In this document: piece by piece, positions 53,874 through 62,023 of the stretch
Numbering within the stretch: the first letter of the stretch is position 1
How the letters are laid out: each line of letters opens with the position of its first letter
Assembly (NCBI RefSeq): GCF_000979455.1
Contig: NZ_JJOY01000052.1
Span: 78,120 to 142,119 of the forward strand
Reading direction: 5' to 3'
DNA: 64,000 nt
Source of the DNA: Methanosarcina sp. 2.H.T.1A.6
GTDB taxonomy: Archaea > Halobacteriota > Methanosarcinia > Methanosarcinales > Methanosarcinaceae
Program-made: the position numbers and the translations under genes
The notes under the pieces: generated by a model
Told to the model about the DNA's origin: nothing
The model's input: the letters and a program-made list of their open reading frames with translations, nothing else
The model's database searches: none

Positions 53874-54431
53874 ATGAGACAGATTGCGGCATTAATCATG
53901 GCACTGGTATTATGTATCATTGCGCTGCCCGCAATAGGGGGAGCAGCGGAACTGGGAGATGGTGATAACATATGGATTGCCATATCTCCTACTGAGAGCC
54001 ATCCTGCTCTTGTTGACAGACCGGCAGCTGTACTGCCGTCAATAGGTTCGTACCGCATCAGGGTGGCAGTGTACAGCAATCCATACGCAGGTGTTAACTA
54101 TAATGATGCTGATGGTGATGGAGAGCTTGACGATGATGAAATCTTTAATGTAGCTTCACTAGAATCAGATACGGCAAGGCTTAGCATCCCAGGTAGTGCA
54201 AGCGTAGCGTCTGTTACAGTGCATAAAGAGAGTGACGAGAAGCATACATACATATTCATGGTACGTGATTTCAAGGGAGCACTTACTTCAGATGTCACTA
54301 AATTGGTCTTTACTGCAGAAGATGGCACATATCAGGGAAGCGGTGCGGTGAAAATAATTGATGCCGCAAAGGGCAGCGGTTCTGGCGGCTCCGGTGGCAA
54401 TGGCGGTTCTGGTGGTAGAGGAGGCAAGTAA
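53874..54431 (+). CDS. Exported protein with EF-hand-like loop and Gly-rich tail
   Basis: About 185 residues from ATG 53874, which has AAGGGGGAAA upstream; an earlier ATG at 53796 would add a polar stretch before the signal peptide. Signal: MRQIAALIMALVLCIIALPA and IGGAAE. The mature protein is beta-rich. DADGDGELDDDE (about 85-96) fits a calcium-binding DxDxDG loop as in dockerin or EF-hand. The last 25 residues are almost entirely Gly and Ser (GSGSGGSGGNGGSGG), probably a flexible tail. Not recognised as a family; likely a surface or secreted protein. Together with the next gene it forms a pair of small Gly-rich exported proteins on the same strand. Confidence 0.7.
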   Translation: MRQIAALIMALVLCIIALPAIGGAAELGDGDNIWIAISPTESHPALVDRPAAVLPSIGSYRIRVAVYSNPYAGVNYNDADGDGELDDDEIFNVASLESDTARLSIPGSASVASVTVHKESDEKHTYIFMVRDFKGALTSDVTKLVFTAEDGTYQGSGAVKIIDAAKGSGSGGSGGNGGSGGRGGK

Positions 54432-55018
54432 TAAAAATCCCTTTGCTTCTGGAATAATTCCGACAGACCCTCATAATAGGTTACAAAGCACTGAAGCATT
54501 TCAACATAAAATATTGAAATACAGAATTAAACCGAAAATATACAAAAAATGAGTACTGTGAGATATACAAAGGGAATAACAGATCTGAATAATTCGCAGG
54601 TTATCCCGGGATATCTCACATTTTATATATGTTTTCCAGGAATAAAGCACCGGAAATCCTGTTTTCAAAAAACATAATTTAAAGGCGTAGACCTTATCAT
54701 AGAACTTCTATTTTTATGAATGAAACAAACTTTCCTGACATTGAGCCTATCTCAAAACCAACTTTTATTTCCAAACTCATAAGTATCAGAACCAATTTTC
54801 TGATCAGCAGCTCCAATAATTATTTCAAAATCGAGTTCAAATAAGTGATTTTTGAGTTTTGGGATCAGCTCATTATATATCCCTAAGAAAAAATAACAGC
54901 ATGACGCTTTTGTTGAACCTGTGTTATGGAAAAAAATATTCGTAGAAGTAACATCGGGAAAAATTAAAAGTTGCCAAAAAAAACTATACAATAGGGGAAT
55001 TTTGAAAGAGGGAAATAA
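54432..55018. other. 590-base gap between the two Gly-rich protein genes
   Basis: No supported gene. A minus-strand frame of 79 codons (54752-54991) has no ribosome site and no recognised motif. The end includes the promoter of the following small gene. Confidence 0.4.
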
Positions 55019-55213
55019 ATGAAAAAGATCATAGTTTTTTTCCTGGCATTTGCATTATGCATCAGCGCAATGTGCATGATAGGGGAAGCGGGTAAATTCT
55101 CTGTTGCAACCGGTGGAAGCGGTAGCGGTCACTATGGCGGCGGAGGGTCAGGAACTAAAGGTCACTACGGTGGAGGAGGGTCCGGAAGTGATGGAGGGTG
55201 TGAAGGAGAATAA
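55019..55213 (+). CDS. Small exported Gly-rich protein
   Basis: A 64-residue protein: signal peptide MKKIIVFFLAFALCISAMCM then IGEAGK, followed by a repeat HYGGGGSGTKG / HYGGGGSGSDG and a final CEGE. The mature part is about 35 residues, half Gly, with two His-Tyr units and one Cys. AGAGGG lies eight bases upstream of ATG. The Gly-rich repeat, like the tail of the preceding exported protein, suggests a flexible or matrix-forming surface peptide; the His residues could bind metal. No family recognised. Confidence 0.65.
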   Translation: MKKIIVFFLAFALCISAMCMIGEAGKFSVATGGSGSGHYGGGGSGTKGHYGGGGSGSDGGCEGE

Positions 55214-55215
55214 GA

Positions 55216-55978
55216 TCACCTGCAAGAGAATGAATAAATCTTGAGAAATGGGCAGATTATCCAGAAATAATTCCATAGTTTACCATCTTCAAAGCTTTTA
55301 GGGACTATAAACAGCCAATAATTAGCGATTGTACTATTTGCCCATATGAATGCATCAAAAAAGCCGTAGTTTGCTTCATTTATTGCCTGATTTATTTGCT
55401 TTAGCATCTCCCAAGCATCGAGGTAATTTTTTCCGTCCCAACCGAATTTTTTCAAATAATTTTTAACAGGCCCTGCTACTATGGGACATATGTTCGGATG
55501 TAGATAATATAACCAAGGAGAGTAAATACCAAGTTTAACGTGAGGGATATCATTGCTTTCAAAATTTGAAATTATTTCCCTAATCGCTCCCTCAGAATCT
55601 GATTTTGTTACATCATAGAGAAATTTGTTAACAACATGAAGTTCTTTATCTGTTAATCCATTAATTGCGGCTTTACCTCTACACCAGTAAACCCTGTTTG
55701 ACTCATATTGAAAAATTTGCTGAGTATGTCTGTAGAAAAGGATTTTTTAAGATTCAGTGTGGTGATATATTTTTTAACATTTTCAGGACTGGATCCATGT
55801 CCAAATATTTGAATCAAAGCTGTAAGATTTTCATTGGTAATAGTTTCTTTTTGCACCAGCTCATTAATTATAGACCTGACAAAATCAGCAAATTTAAGTT
55901 GTTCTTCTCTTTCCTTATAACTAGGTGTCTTTATAAACTCATTATATTCTTGCCTAATTCTTCATCAGATATTTTCAT
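55216..55978 (-). pseudogene. Degraded gene with two frameshifts
   Basis: Three consecutive minus-strand frames read as one protein: MKISDEEL (from 55978), then EYNEFIKTPSYKEREEQLKF and on to SKFFNMSQTGF (to about 55690), then CRGKAAINGLTDKELHVVNK through DVTKSDSEGAIREIISNFES to a stop at 55216. Each join needs a one-base shift (near 55950 and near 55690). The product would be about 250 residues, helical. I do not recognise it with certainty; it resembles N-terminal regions of restriction/McrB-type proteins. Both shifts indicate decay unless they are sequence errors. Confidence 0.6.
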
Positions 55979-56138
55979 GAAAATCAATACTCATAACAGA
56001 CTAAATGCATAAAATTTTATCGAAATATCTCTAAAAATGAATTTAGTTTTTGGAAGGAGACGATCAGTTATAGTCGATTCAAAAATAGTCTCTAGCAATT
56101 AAAATGCTTTCACACATGAAACACCTAAAAAACCCGTT

Positions 56139-56990
56139 TTAAATCAATTCCCTCGGCTGTTTATGTTCCGGCAAAACCGGCAGCTTCATGGTATTGATCA
56201 AAATAGGGCTTTCGACATCCTTTGCCCTTTCAATCACAAGTTCCTTTCCTTTCTGCGTGAGAGCAAAGAGAGGGATCGCAGCTGCCACCTGAACCAGAGG
56301 CTTTGCAAGTTCTCTGATATATTTTGAAGCACAGCTGATAACGATGTCCGAGTTATCCAGCAGTCCCTGAGCTTCTTCCCGGCTGACACCTGTTACATGT
56401 ACTGCAATGACCAGCAGGTCGAGCCCGAGTTTTGATTCGATTTCCCGGATTTTTTTGGCGGTTTTTGCATCTGCAACTGTAACTGCGATTTTTTTGTAAC
56501 CAAGTTCGGCAGCTTTTCTTACGCCACCTGCCGGATCGATGGCTGCGGTTGATGGAGCAAGCACTGTTCCTCCGCGCTCTTCTATCCCTTTGATGACCGC
56601 ATTAATCGGCTCGGTTTCGACAAGTCCGGACATCCTGCCTCCGATTCCCTGGACAAGAGCCGGGTTGCTGGAGATTACTGTTCCTGCACCGTCACAGGCA
56701 GTTACGGTTGTATCAAGAAAGCCGCTGTTGAGACCGCTCATCATAATTTCTGAGGCGCCGAAGGCAACAACGGTTGTCTCAAATTCGAGCTTGCGTTTTT
56801 CCGTAAACATTCCCAACTCGCTAATCCGGGCCTCCATGTTTTTCCGGATTTCCTCAGGGGTCATCTTCTGGACTCCCCGCAGCTTGACAAAGAGAGGACA
56901 CCATTCCACTTCCGGAGTCCCTACTTCCACGATCTTCCCGTCTTTTACGACTACCCTGGCTTTTCCCATTAATTCCATTATATGAGGCAT
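56139..56990 (-). CDS. Methanogenesis marker protein 8 (DUF2099)
   Basis: About 283 residues from ATG 56990 with GAGGGTG eight bases upstream; an in-frame start at 57083 adds an unlikely Asn/Phe-rich leader. The sequence MPHIMELMGKARVVVKDGKI followed by VEVGTPEVEWCPLF, GASEIMMSGLNSGFLDTTVT, CDGAGTVISSNPALVQGIGG and STAAIDPAGGVRKAAELGYK is the DUF2099 family, found in nearly all methanogens. Conserved Cys in EWCP and ACDG and the Gly-rich turns suggest a nucleotide- or cofactor-binding enzyme; the role is not established here. It is monocistronic. Confidence 0.88.
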   Translation of the reverse strand: MPHIMELMGKARVVVKDGKIVEVGTPEVEWCPLFVKLRGVQKMTPEEIRKNMEARISELGMFTEKRKLEFETTVVAFGASEIMMSGLNSGFLDTTVTACDGAGTVISSNPALVQGIGGRMSGLVETEPINAVIKGIEERGGTVLAPSTAAIDPAGGVRKAAELGYKKIAVTVADAKTAKKIREIESKLGLDLLVIAVHVTGVSREEAQGLLDNSDIVISCASKYIRELAKPLVQVAAAIPLFALTQKGKELVIERAKDVESPILINTMKLPVLPEHKQPRELI

Positions 56991-57257
56991 AATAGACACA
57001 CCCTCTAAGTACTGGATAAAGTTGTATTTATTAAACCGAATAAAATTGTACTTATTTATAGTCCTCACAGTAAAAATTAACACTTTATAAACTCATGAGG
57101 ATGTATTTATTTCAGTCGAATACCCCGCTAGCTCGCTGCTGGGCGCGCCAGCGCAACTTTGATTAAGGTAAAAATTTACCGTTACCATGTTTGTGCCGTA
57201 AAATTATATAATAAGTACATAATTATATATTTTAGTTAATGGTGTTACACTTACTTT

Positions 57258-57282
57258 TATCACTGGATTTTGGAACTGAGTC
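57258..57282. repeat. Solo end of the 2629-2829 element family
   Basis: ATCACTGGATTTTGGAACTG plus four further bases match the reverse complement of 2629-2654. No second terminal repeat is visible nearby, so this is an isolated end or an insertion scar. 57084-57366 otherwise has no gene. Confidence 0.55.
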
Positions 57283-57366
57283 GGGTAAAGTACCTGCTTC
57301 GATAAGGGCCCTAACAAACTGATACGTCTGGGGCACAAATATTTATTATGCGATCAAGGGATCACA

Positions 57367-57957
57367 ATGAAAACAAAGTGGATCAAGGATGACATATCTT
57401 TCAGCTATTGTGTGGAGGCAGACCTAAAGGACATAGCATCAATGCTTTCAAAAGAAAGTGTATGCAAATACATGTTTTTTGGGCCAAATAAAGAAGAAGA
57501 CACAGTGGTTTACTTTTCCCCACTGGTCAAATCAATAGAGGACTCTTTAAAGGAAGATAAAATACCGGATTGTCATATATTCTCCATCAGGAAAAATAGT
57601 ACCGGCGAATCTATAGGTCAGTGTGCATTGCTTCCAATAGAATTCACTAATGGGAATTATCTGATCGGGTATCAGATAGATGATACTCAGTGGAAAAAAG
57701 GATATGGCACTACTGCCTGTGATTTCTTGGTACATTACGCTTTCAATGTTATAGATGCATTCAGGCTTACAGGCGATTGTGCCCGGGACAATTCAGGATC
57801 AGAAAAGGTGATGATGAGATCAGGTTTTCAGTCTGAATGCATACAAAGAAAATACTGGCTTGTGGGGGAAAAATATTTTGATAGAATGCTTTTCTCACTC
57901 CTGAAAGAAGACTTTCCTGAAAGCAGGTTAAAAGAATTAAATGATATTTATAGGTAA
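57367..57957 (+). CDS. GNAT family N-acetyltransferase
   Basis: A 196-residue acetyltransferase of the RimJ/RimL-like GNAT_3 type. The acetyl-CoA loop is WKKGYGTTACDFLVHYAFNV (R/Q-x-x-G-x-G/A equivalent KGYGTTA), and the C-terminal pattern FRLTGDCARDNSGSEKVMMR and SGFQSECIQRKYW is standard. Such enzymes acetylate protein N termini or small amines; the substrate is unknown. AAGGGATCAC directly precedes ATG. It is alone. Confidence 0.88.
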   Translation: MKTKWIKDDISFSYCVEADLKDIASMLSKESVCKYMFFGPNKEEDTVVYFSPLVKSIEDSLKEDKIPDCHIFSIRKNSTGESIGQCALLPIEFTNGNYLIGYQIDDTQWKKGYGTTACDFLVHYAFNVIDAFRLTGDCARDNSGSEKVMMRSGFQSECIQRKYWLVGEKYFDRMLFSLLKEDFPESRLKELNDIYR

Positions 57958-58387
57958 AGTCAAGGTAACTGTTCCGTACGTCAAAATCCTTCGATTGATA
58001 TTTATTTAGATATTGATTTTGGCGAAACAGATACTCTAACGACACAATTCCATGATCCAGGATTTTTCTTTTTTCTTTCGAGATTATGACTTTTTAAATA
58101 ATTCATAGAAGATATCGGATCTACCCACTATTTTGATAATCTAAAAAATGAACAATGTTAATGGAAAAGTCGCTTAGTACCATAAATAGATAAAAACCAT
58201 ACTCAATAATAAATTTTATAGACAATTGTTCAAAGGGAGTCTTTTATAAATCGTAAAATCTTAATTTGCCTTTTTTTGTTGATGTTATTGTGACTGTAAC
58301 AGGTTCAGGATGCATCTCTGAAAGCGATAACATATCTGAAGAGAAAATTGGAAAATCGAAGACATCGAAGACATCGAAGGCCTCTGG

Positions 58388-59734
58388 ATGGGAAGTCTGG
58401 AGGTCCAGGGTGGACAGGAATTGAGAATTCTATTTAACATCCCTACCGGACCCGGGGATTTACCGACTGCCACTATGGACAACCCTGAGCAGGGAGTAAG
58501 CGGCATCCCTGTAGAGACAGTTACCTATAAGGATGGGGATCTGCGCCTTGAAGTGAAATCTGTCAGGGGAGTTTTTGAAGGGACACTTAAAGAGAACGGT
58601 AAAACCATCGAAGGGGAGTGGAAACAGGTAGGATCAGTTTTTCCACTTGTGCTTTCCCGTATTGATGAAAAACCTGAAATTCGCAGGGAACAGGACCCTG
58701 TAAAACCATATCCATACGACGAAGAAGAAGTCATTTATGAAAATAAAGAAGCAGGAGTAAAGCTGGCAGGGACATTAACCCTTCCCCGCTCGGAAGGGCC
58801 ATTTCCGGTCGTAGTACTCATAACCGGTTCCGGTCCGCAAAACCGGGATGAAGGGGTTTTTGGTCACCGCCCGTTCCTTGTGCTCTCTGATTATCTGACC
58901 CGCCGGGGCATTGCCGTGCTCCGGGTCGATGACCGGGGTATCGGAGGATCAACCGGAAACTTTTCGCAGGCCACGACCGAGGATTTCGCAGGGGATGTGC
59001 TCGCTGGAATTGAATACCTGAAGAACCGCGAAGAGATAGACTCGACCAAGATCGGGCTGATAGGGCATAGTGAAGGCGGTTTGATTGCCCCGATTGTAGC
59101 AGTGCAGTCACCTGATGTTGCATTCATCGTAATGATGGCAGGCCCTGGAATTACCGGGGAAGAAATTATACTGTTGCAGAGCGACCTGATTGCCAGGGCA
59201 GACGGATCAAGCAATGAGGTTATCGAGCAGAATGATGCTCTTATGAAGAGTATGTTCTCTGTAGTAAAAGAGGAAGAATATAATACAATTGCCGCGGAAA
59301 AACTTCGCAAGCTTATAATGGATGAAATGGCAAACATGAGCGAAGAAGAAAAACAGAATGCCAGCTACTCTGAAGCTGACCTTGACGTTCAGGTTAACGC
59401 TCAGGTCCAGACTATGATATCGCCGTGGATGCGCTTTTTCCTGACATACGACCCCAAACCGACATTGATGCAGGTGAAATGCCCGGTCCTTGCGATAAAC
59501 GGCGAAAAAGACCTCCAGGTTCCGCCTGAAGAGAACCTTCGTGCTATCGAAGAAGCTCTCAAAGCAGGAGGCAATAAGGACTATACCGTAAAAGAGCTGC
59601 CAGGACTCAATCATTTATTCCAGACCGCTCAAACCGGGTCTCCCTCTGAGTACGCAACGATTGAAGAAACAATTTCTCCTGCTGCTTTAGAGCTGATGGG
59701 AGAATGGATTTCGGAGCATACACAGAATAAGTGA
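58388..59734 (+). CDS. Exported alpha/beta hydrolase with broken N terminus
   Basis: The intact frame encodes 448 residues: a beta-rich N-terminal part (about 1-115) and an alpha/beta-hydrolase (serine peptidase/esterase, S9-like) domain with nucleophile Ser228 in GLIGHSEGG, acid in INGEKDLQVPP and His in GLNHLFQ. The first in-frame ATG (58388) falls inside a conserved beta region. Upstream, NRKILICLFLLML (58249-58287), VTVTGSGCISESDN (58291-58332) and EDIEDIEGLWMGS (from about 58364) make sense as one lipoprotein signal and linker, but in three different frames. The candidate first codon is ATA at 58246-58248 behind AAAGGGAG. So the export signal appears decayed, while the enzyme body is complete. 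Confidence 0.8.
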   Translation: MGSLEVQGGQELRILFNIPTGPGDLPTATMDNPEQGVSGIPVETVTYKDGDLRLEVKSVRGVFEGTLKENGKTIEGEWKQVGSVFPLVLSRIDEKPEIRREQDPVKPYPYDEEEVIYENKEAGVKLAGTLTLPRSEGPFPVVVLITGSGPQNRDEGVFGHRPFLVLSDYLTRRGIAVLRVDDRGIGGSTGNFSQATTEDFAGDVLAGIEYLKNREEIDSTKIGLIGHSEGGLIAPIVAVQSPDVAFIVMMAGPGITGEEIILLQSDLIARADGSSNEVIEQNDALMKSMFSVVKEEEYNTIAAEKLRKLIMDEMANMSEEEKQNASYSEADLDVQVNAQVQTMISPWMRFFLTYDPKPTLMQVKCPVLAINGEKDLQVPPEENLRAIEEALKAGGNKDYTVKELPGLNHLFQTAQTGSPSEYATIEETISPAALELMGEWISEHTQNK

Positions 59735-59857
59735 TTCCATTAGTGACCCTCTAACAAAAGAATGGAATTGAGTGTTAGAGTGTTAGTTTACTTGAGGAAA
59801 TAAAGGCACTGTATTGCCATACAGTGTCATTTTCCTTCACATTTTTTTCATTATTTT

Positions 59858-59909
59858 CTTCAACATTTTTCTTCAACATTTTTCTTCAACATTTTTCTTC
59901 AACATTTTT
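59858..59909. repeat. 13-bp tandem repeat between convergent hydrolases
   Basis: CTTCAACATTTTT occurs four times in perfect tandem, followed by a degenerate fifth unit. It lies in the spacer between the two convergent genes and may serve as a T-rich terminator for the plus-strand gene. Confidence 0.85.
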
Positions 59910-59984
59910 CTTCATCATTTTCTTCCTCTATCACTTTAATCCACAACATCACTGGCATCCGGAGTTTATCGGAACTTTCTTTAT

Positions 59985-61532
59985 TTATTCCTCAAGCCTC
60001 CCGCCAAATTCTACATCTCCATACCATGTCGGATCCTGCAACAGTACGGTCACCTGATCATCCTGAAAAGTATGAGTTACCTTATAGTGATTTACATTTG
60101 CGACCTCATCGACGTAAGCAACAAAAACATTGTCTGACTCCCACGATCCTTTCCCTGCCGCAGGGAGACCATATTCTCCGGGAGAGAATCTAGAGACGTT
60201 ATCCAGCCCCAGAAGAAACTCTAACGTCTGATTTTCCGGGAGCCCAAGGCTAAGTAAAGCTTCCCCTTTTTCCTCATCAAAAGTTAAAGCAAGAGACTGA
60301 AGGTCCAGAGGATTTGAATCGAGAACGTATGTTTTGCCTTCGATTTTTTTCGCCATCTCAGGCAGAGGCTTCACAGGTTCAGGTTCAGGAGGCTCTGCAA
60401 CGGCATCTATTTTTTCCAGAAGCCGTCCATAGGCGGCGGGATTTTCTGGGAGAGGCTGATCTGATTTCAGAGCTGCAACAAGGAAAGGAGCAATCTCATC
60501 CATATCAAAGCCGCCACCAGTGGTTACTACTATGAGATTTTTTTCAGGTACTACAGTTATTAGTTGAGTCCCACGACCCCTTGCCTCATACCGTGCAGGA
60601 AGATCGTCGATTGGAATCCACCACTGGTAACCATATCCATCACCCTCACCATCCTCAGAAATAGCCTGTGTTTGTGTAGACTTTGCCACCCATTCTGCCG
60701 AAACTATCTGTTTTCCATCCCAGGTCCCGTTATTAAGATAGAGGTACCCGAATTTGGCCATATCATGAGGAGTCAAGTGCAGATCTCCCCATCCGTGGTT
60801 ATTCCCCTGTGGATCAGAAGGCCAGATGACACTGGAAATGCCAAGGGGCTCAAAGAGACTTTTATTGGCATAATCCAACTCGTTCATGCCGGTGGTCTCG
60901 CTGATGATCCCTGAGAGAAGATGTGAATTGGGGCTGCAGTAGACGAAACGAGTGCCAGGTTCTTCTGCCATGGGAAGGTCAAGCGCAAACTGGATCCAGT
61001 CAGGACTGTCCCCCATTTGTTCTAAAGTAACTTCGTAAGGCTCATTAACGCATTCAAAACCCGATCTCATGGTAAGAAGGTCTTCCAGAGTCATTGCCTT
61101 TTTATTTGCATCAACATTCGAAACAGTACGATTCGGGAAAAACTCCAGGACTGGCTGATCGACACTGGCAATGTACCCTTCGGAAACTGCGATACCTATC
61201 AGGGTTCCTGTAAAACTTTTGGTAACGGAAGCGACATCGTGTACTGAACCATTAGCAAAAGGATAAAAGTAGACATCAGTCACGACGTATCCATTACGTA
61301 TAATCAACAGGCTGTGGATGTTAATGTCCTTTTCCTGGATGTAATCCAGCGCCTCAGCCAGTTTTTCCGAGTCTAACCCCTGCTGCTCAGGTGTTGATGT
61401 TTTCCAGCCCTCGGTTGGCCAGTAAGTGGCTGGCTCTGTACCTGATTCCATGTCCAATTCAGTATCGGATTCATTTCCTGACTCCGGCTCCTCAACACAA
61501 CCGGAGGCTGCGAGTATAACCACTAAAAACAT
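59985..61532 (-). CDS. Serine hydrolase of the beta-lactamase/PBP4-like family, lipoprotein
   Basis: A 515-residue exported protein. The start MFLVVILAASGCVEE is a short lipoprotein signal with lipobox AASGC (lipid at Cys12), then an acidic linker. The beta-lactamase (class C)/D-Ala peptidase-like domain spans about 40-400: catalytic SVTKSF with Ser102 and Lys105, Tyr198 in FVYCSPNSHLLSGII, and a third-box-like segment RGRGTQLI. A C-terminal lipocalin-like beta domain (about 420-515) follows, common in this family. Methanosarcina lacks peptidoglycan, so the likely substrate is an ester, amide or D-amino-acid peptide. The hydrophobic frame extends a few codons beyond ATG 61532 (FKLIGLL), with no upstream start codon, so the native start may be lost. 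Confidence 0.85.
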   Translation of the reverse strand: MFLVVILAASGCVEEPESGNESDTELDMESGTEPATYWPTEGWKTSTPEQQGLDSEKLAEALDYIQEKDINIHSLLIIRNGYVVTDVYFYPFANGSVHDVASVTKSFTGTLIGIAVSEGYIASVDQPVLEFFPNRTVSNVDANKKAMTLEDLLTMRSGFECVNEPYEVTLEQMGDSPDWIQFALDLPMAEEPGTRFVYCSPNSHLLSGIISETTGMNELDYANKSLFEPLGISSVIWPSDPQGNNHGWGDLHLTPHDMAKFGYLYLNNGTWDGKQIVSAEWVAKSTQTQAISEDGEGDGYGYQWWIPIDDLPARYEARGRGTQLITVVPEKNLIVVTTGGGFDMDEIAPFLVAALKSDQPLPENPAAYGRLLEKIDAVAEPPEPEPVKPLPEMAKKIEGKTYVLDSNPLDLQSLALTFDEEKGEALLSLGLPENQTLEFLLGLDNVSRFSPGEYGLPAAGKGSWESDNVFVAYVDEVANVNHYKVTHTFQDDQVTVLLQDPTWYGDVEFGGRLEE

Positions 61533-62023
61533 CAGTAATCCGATAAGCTTAAAATTTCTTGTACCCCTCGTAACTTAATTCCCCTATTAACCTCTCACCT
61601 CTTTCTTTAAATACCCTATTTAGATGCGGTTTAAGAGAGAACAGATTTGCAGCTTCCAATATATCTCAAAACAGTTTATTAACTTTATAAACCTATGAAA
61701 GTGACTAAGCTAAATCTACAGTCCCATTGAAGTATGTGATAGAATTCGGTACCTTGTGCTTCGATTCCATAATAAACTCCCTATTTCCTGGGAAATTCGT
61801 GATCCTAAATAGATTAAAACGTTAATTTTTGTGAACCTAATTCGGAATCGCGGTACTAATATCTTAGATATTTGGCATAATGCATCCAGTCACAGTTTTC
61901 TGCAACCCGCTATTCTATATGCGGCTTAGTTTCGTAATCCAATGATCAAAAAAGTAAATGGGAAAAGGAGCCTGCTTTTCAGATCTCATCCTCCCATAAT
62001 TTCATTTTACCGGATCACATTTT
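61533..62023. other. 490-base gene-free region
   Basis: No gene found. It contains the upstream region of the beta-lactamase-like gene and the downstream region of the surface protein. Confidence 0.4.

Noticed and set aside
54752..54991. 79-codon minus-strand frame
   Set aside because: No ribosome site and no motif; overlaps the promoter region of the small Gly-rich gene.
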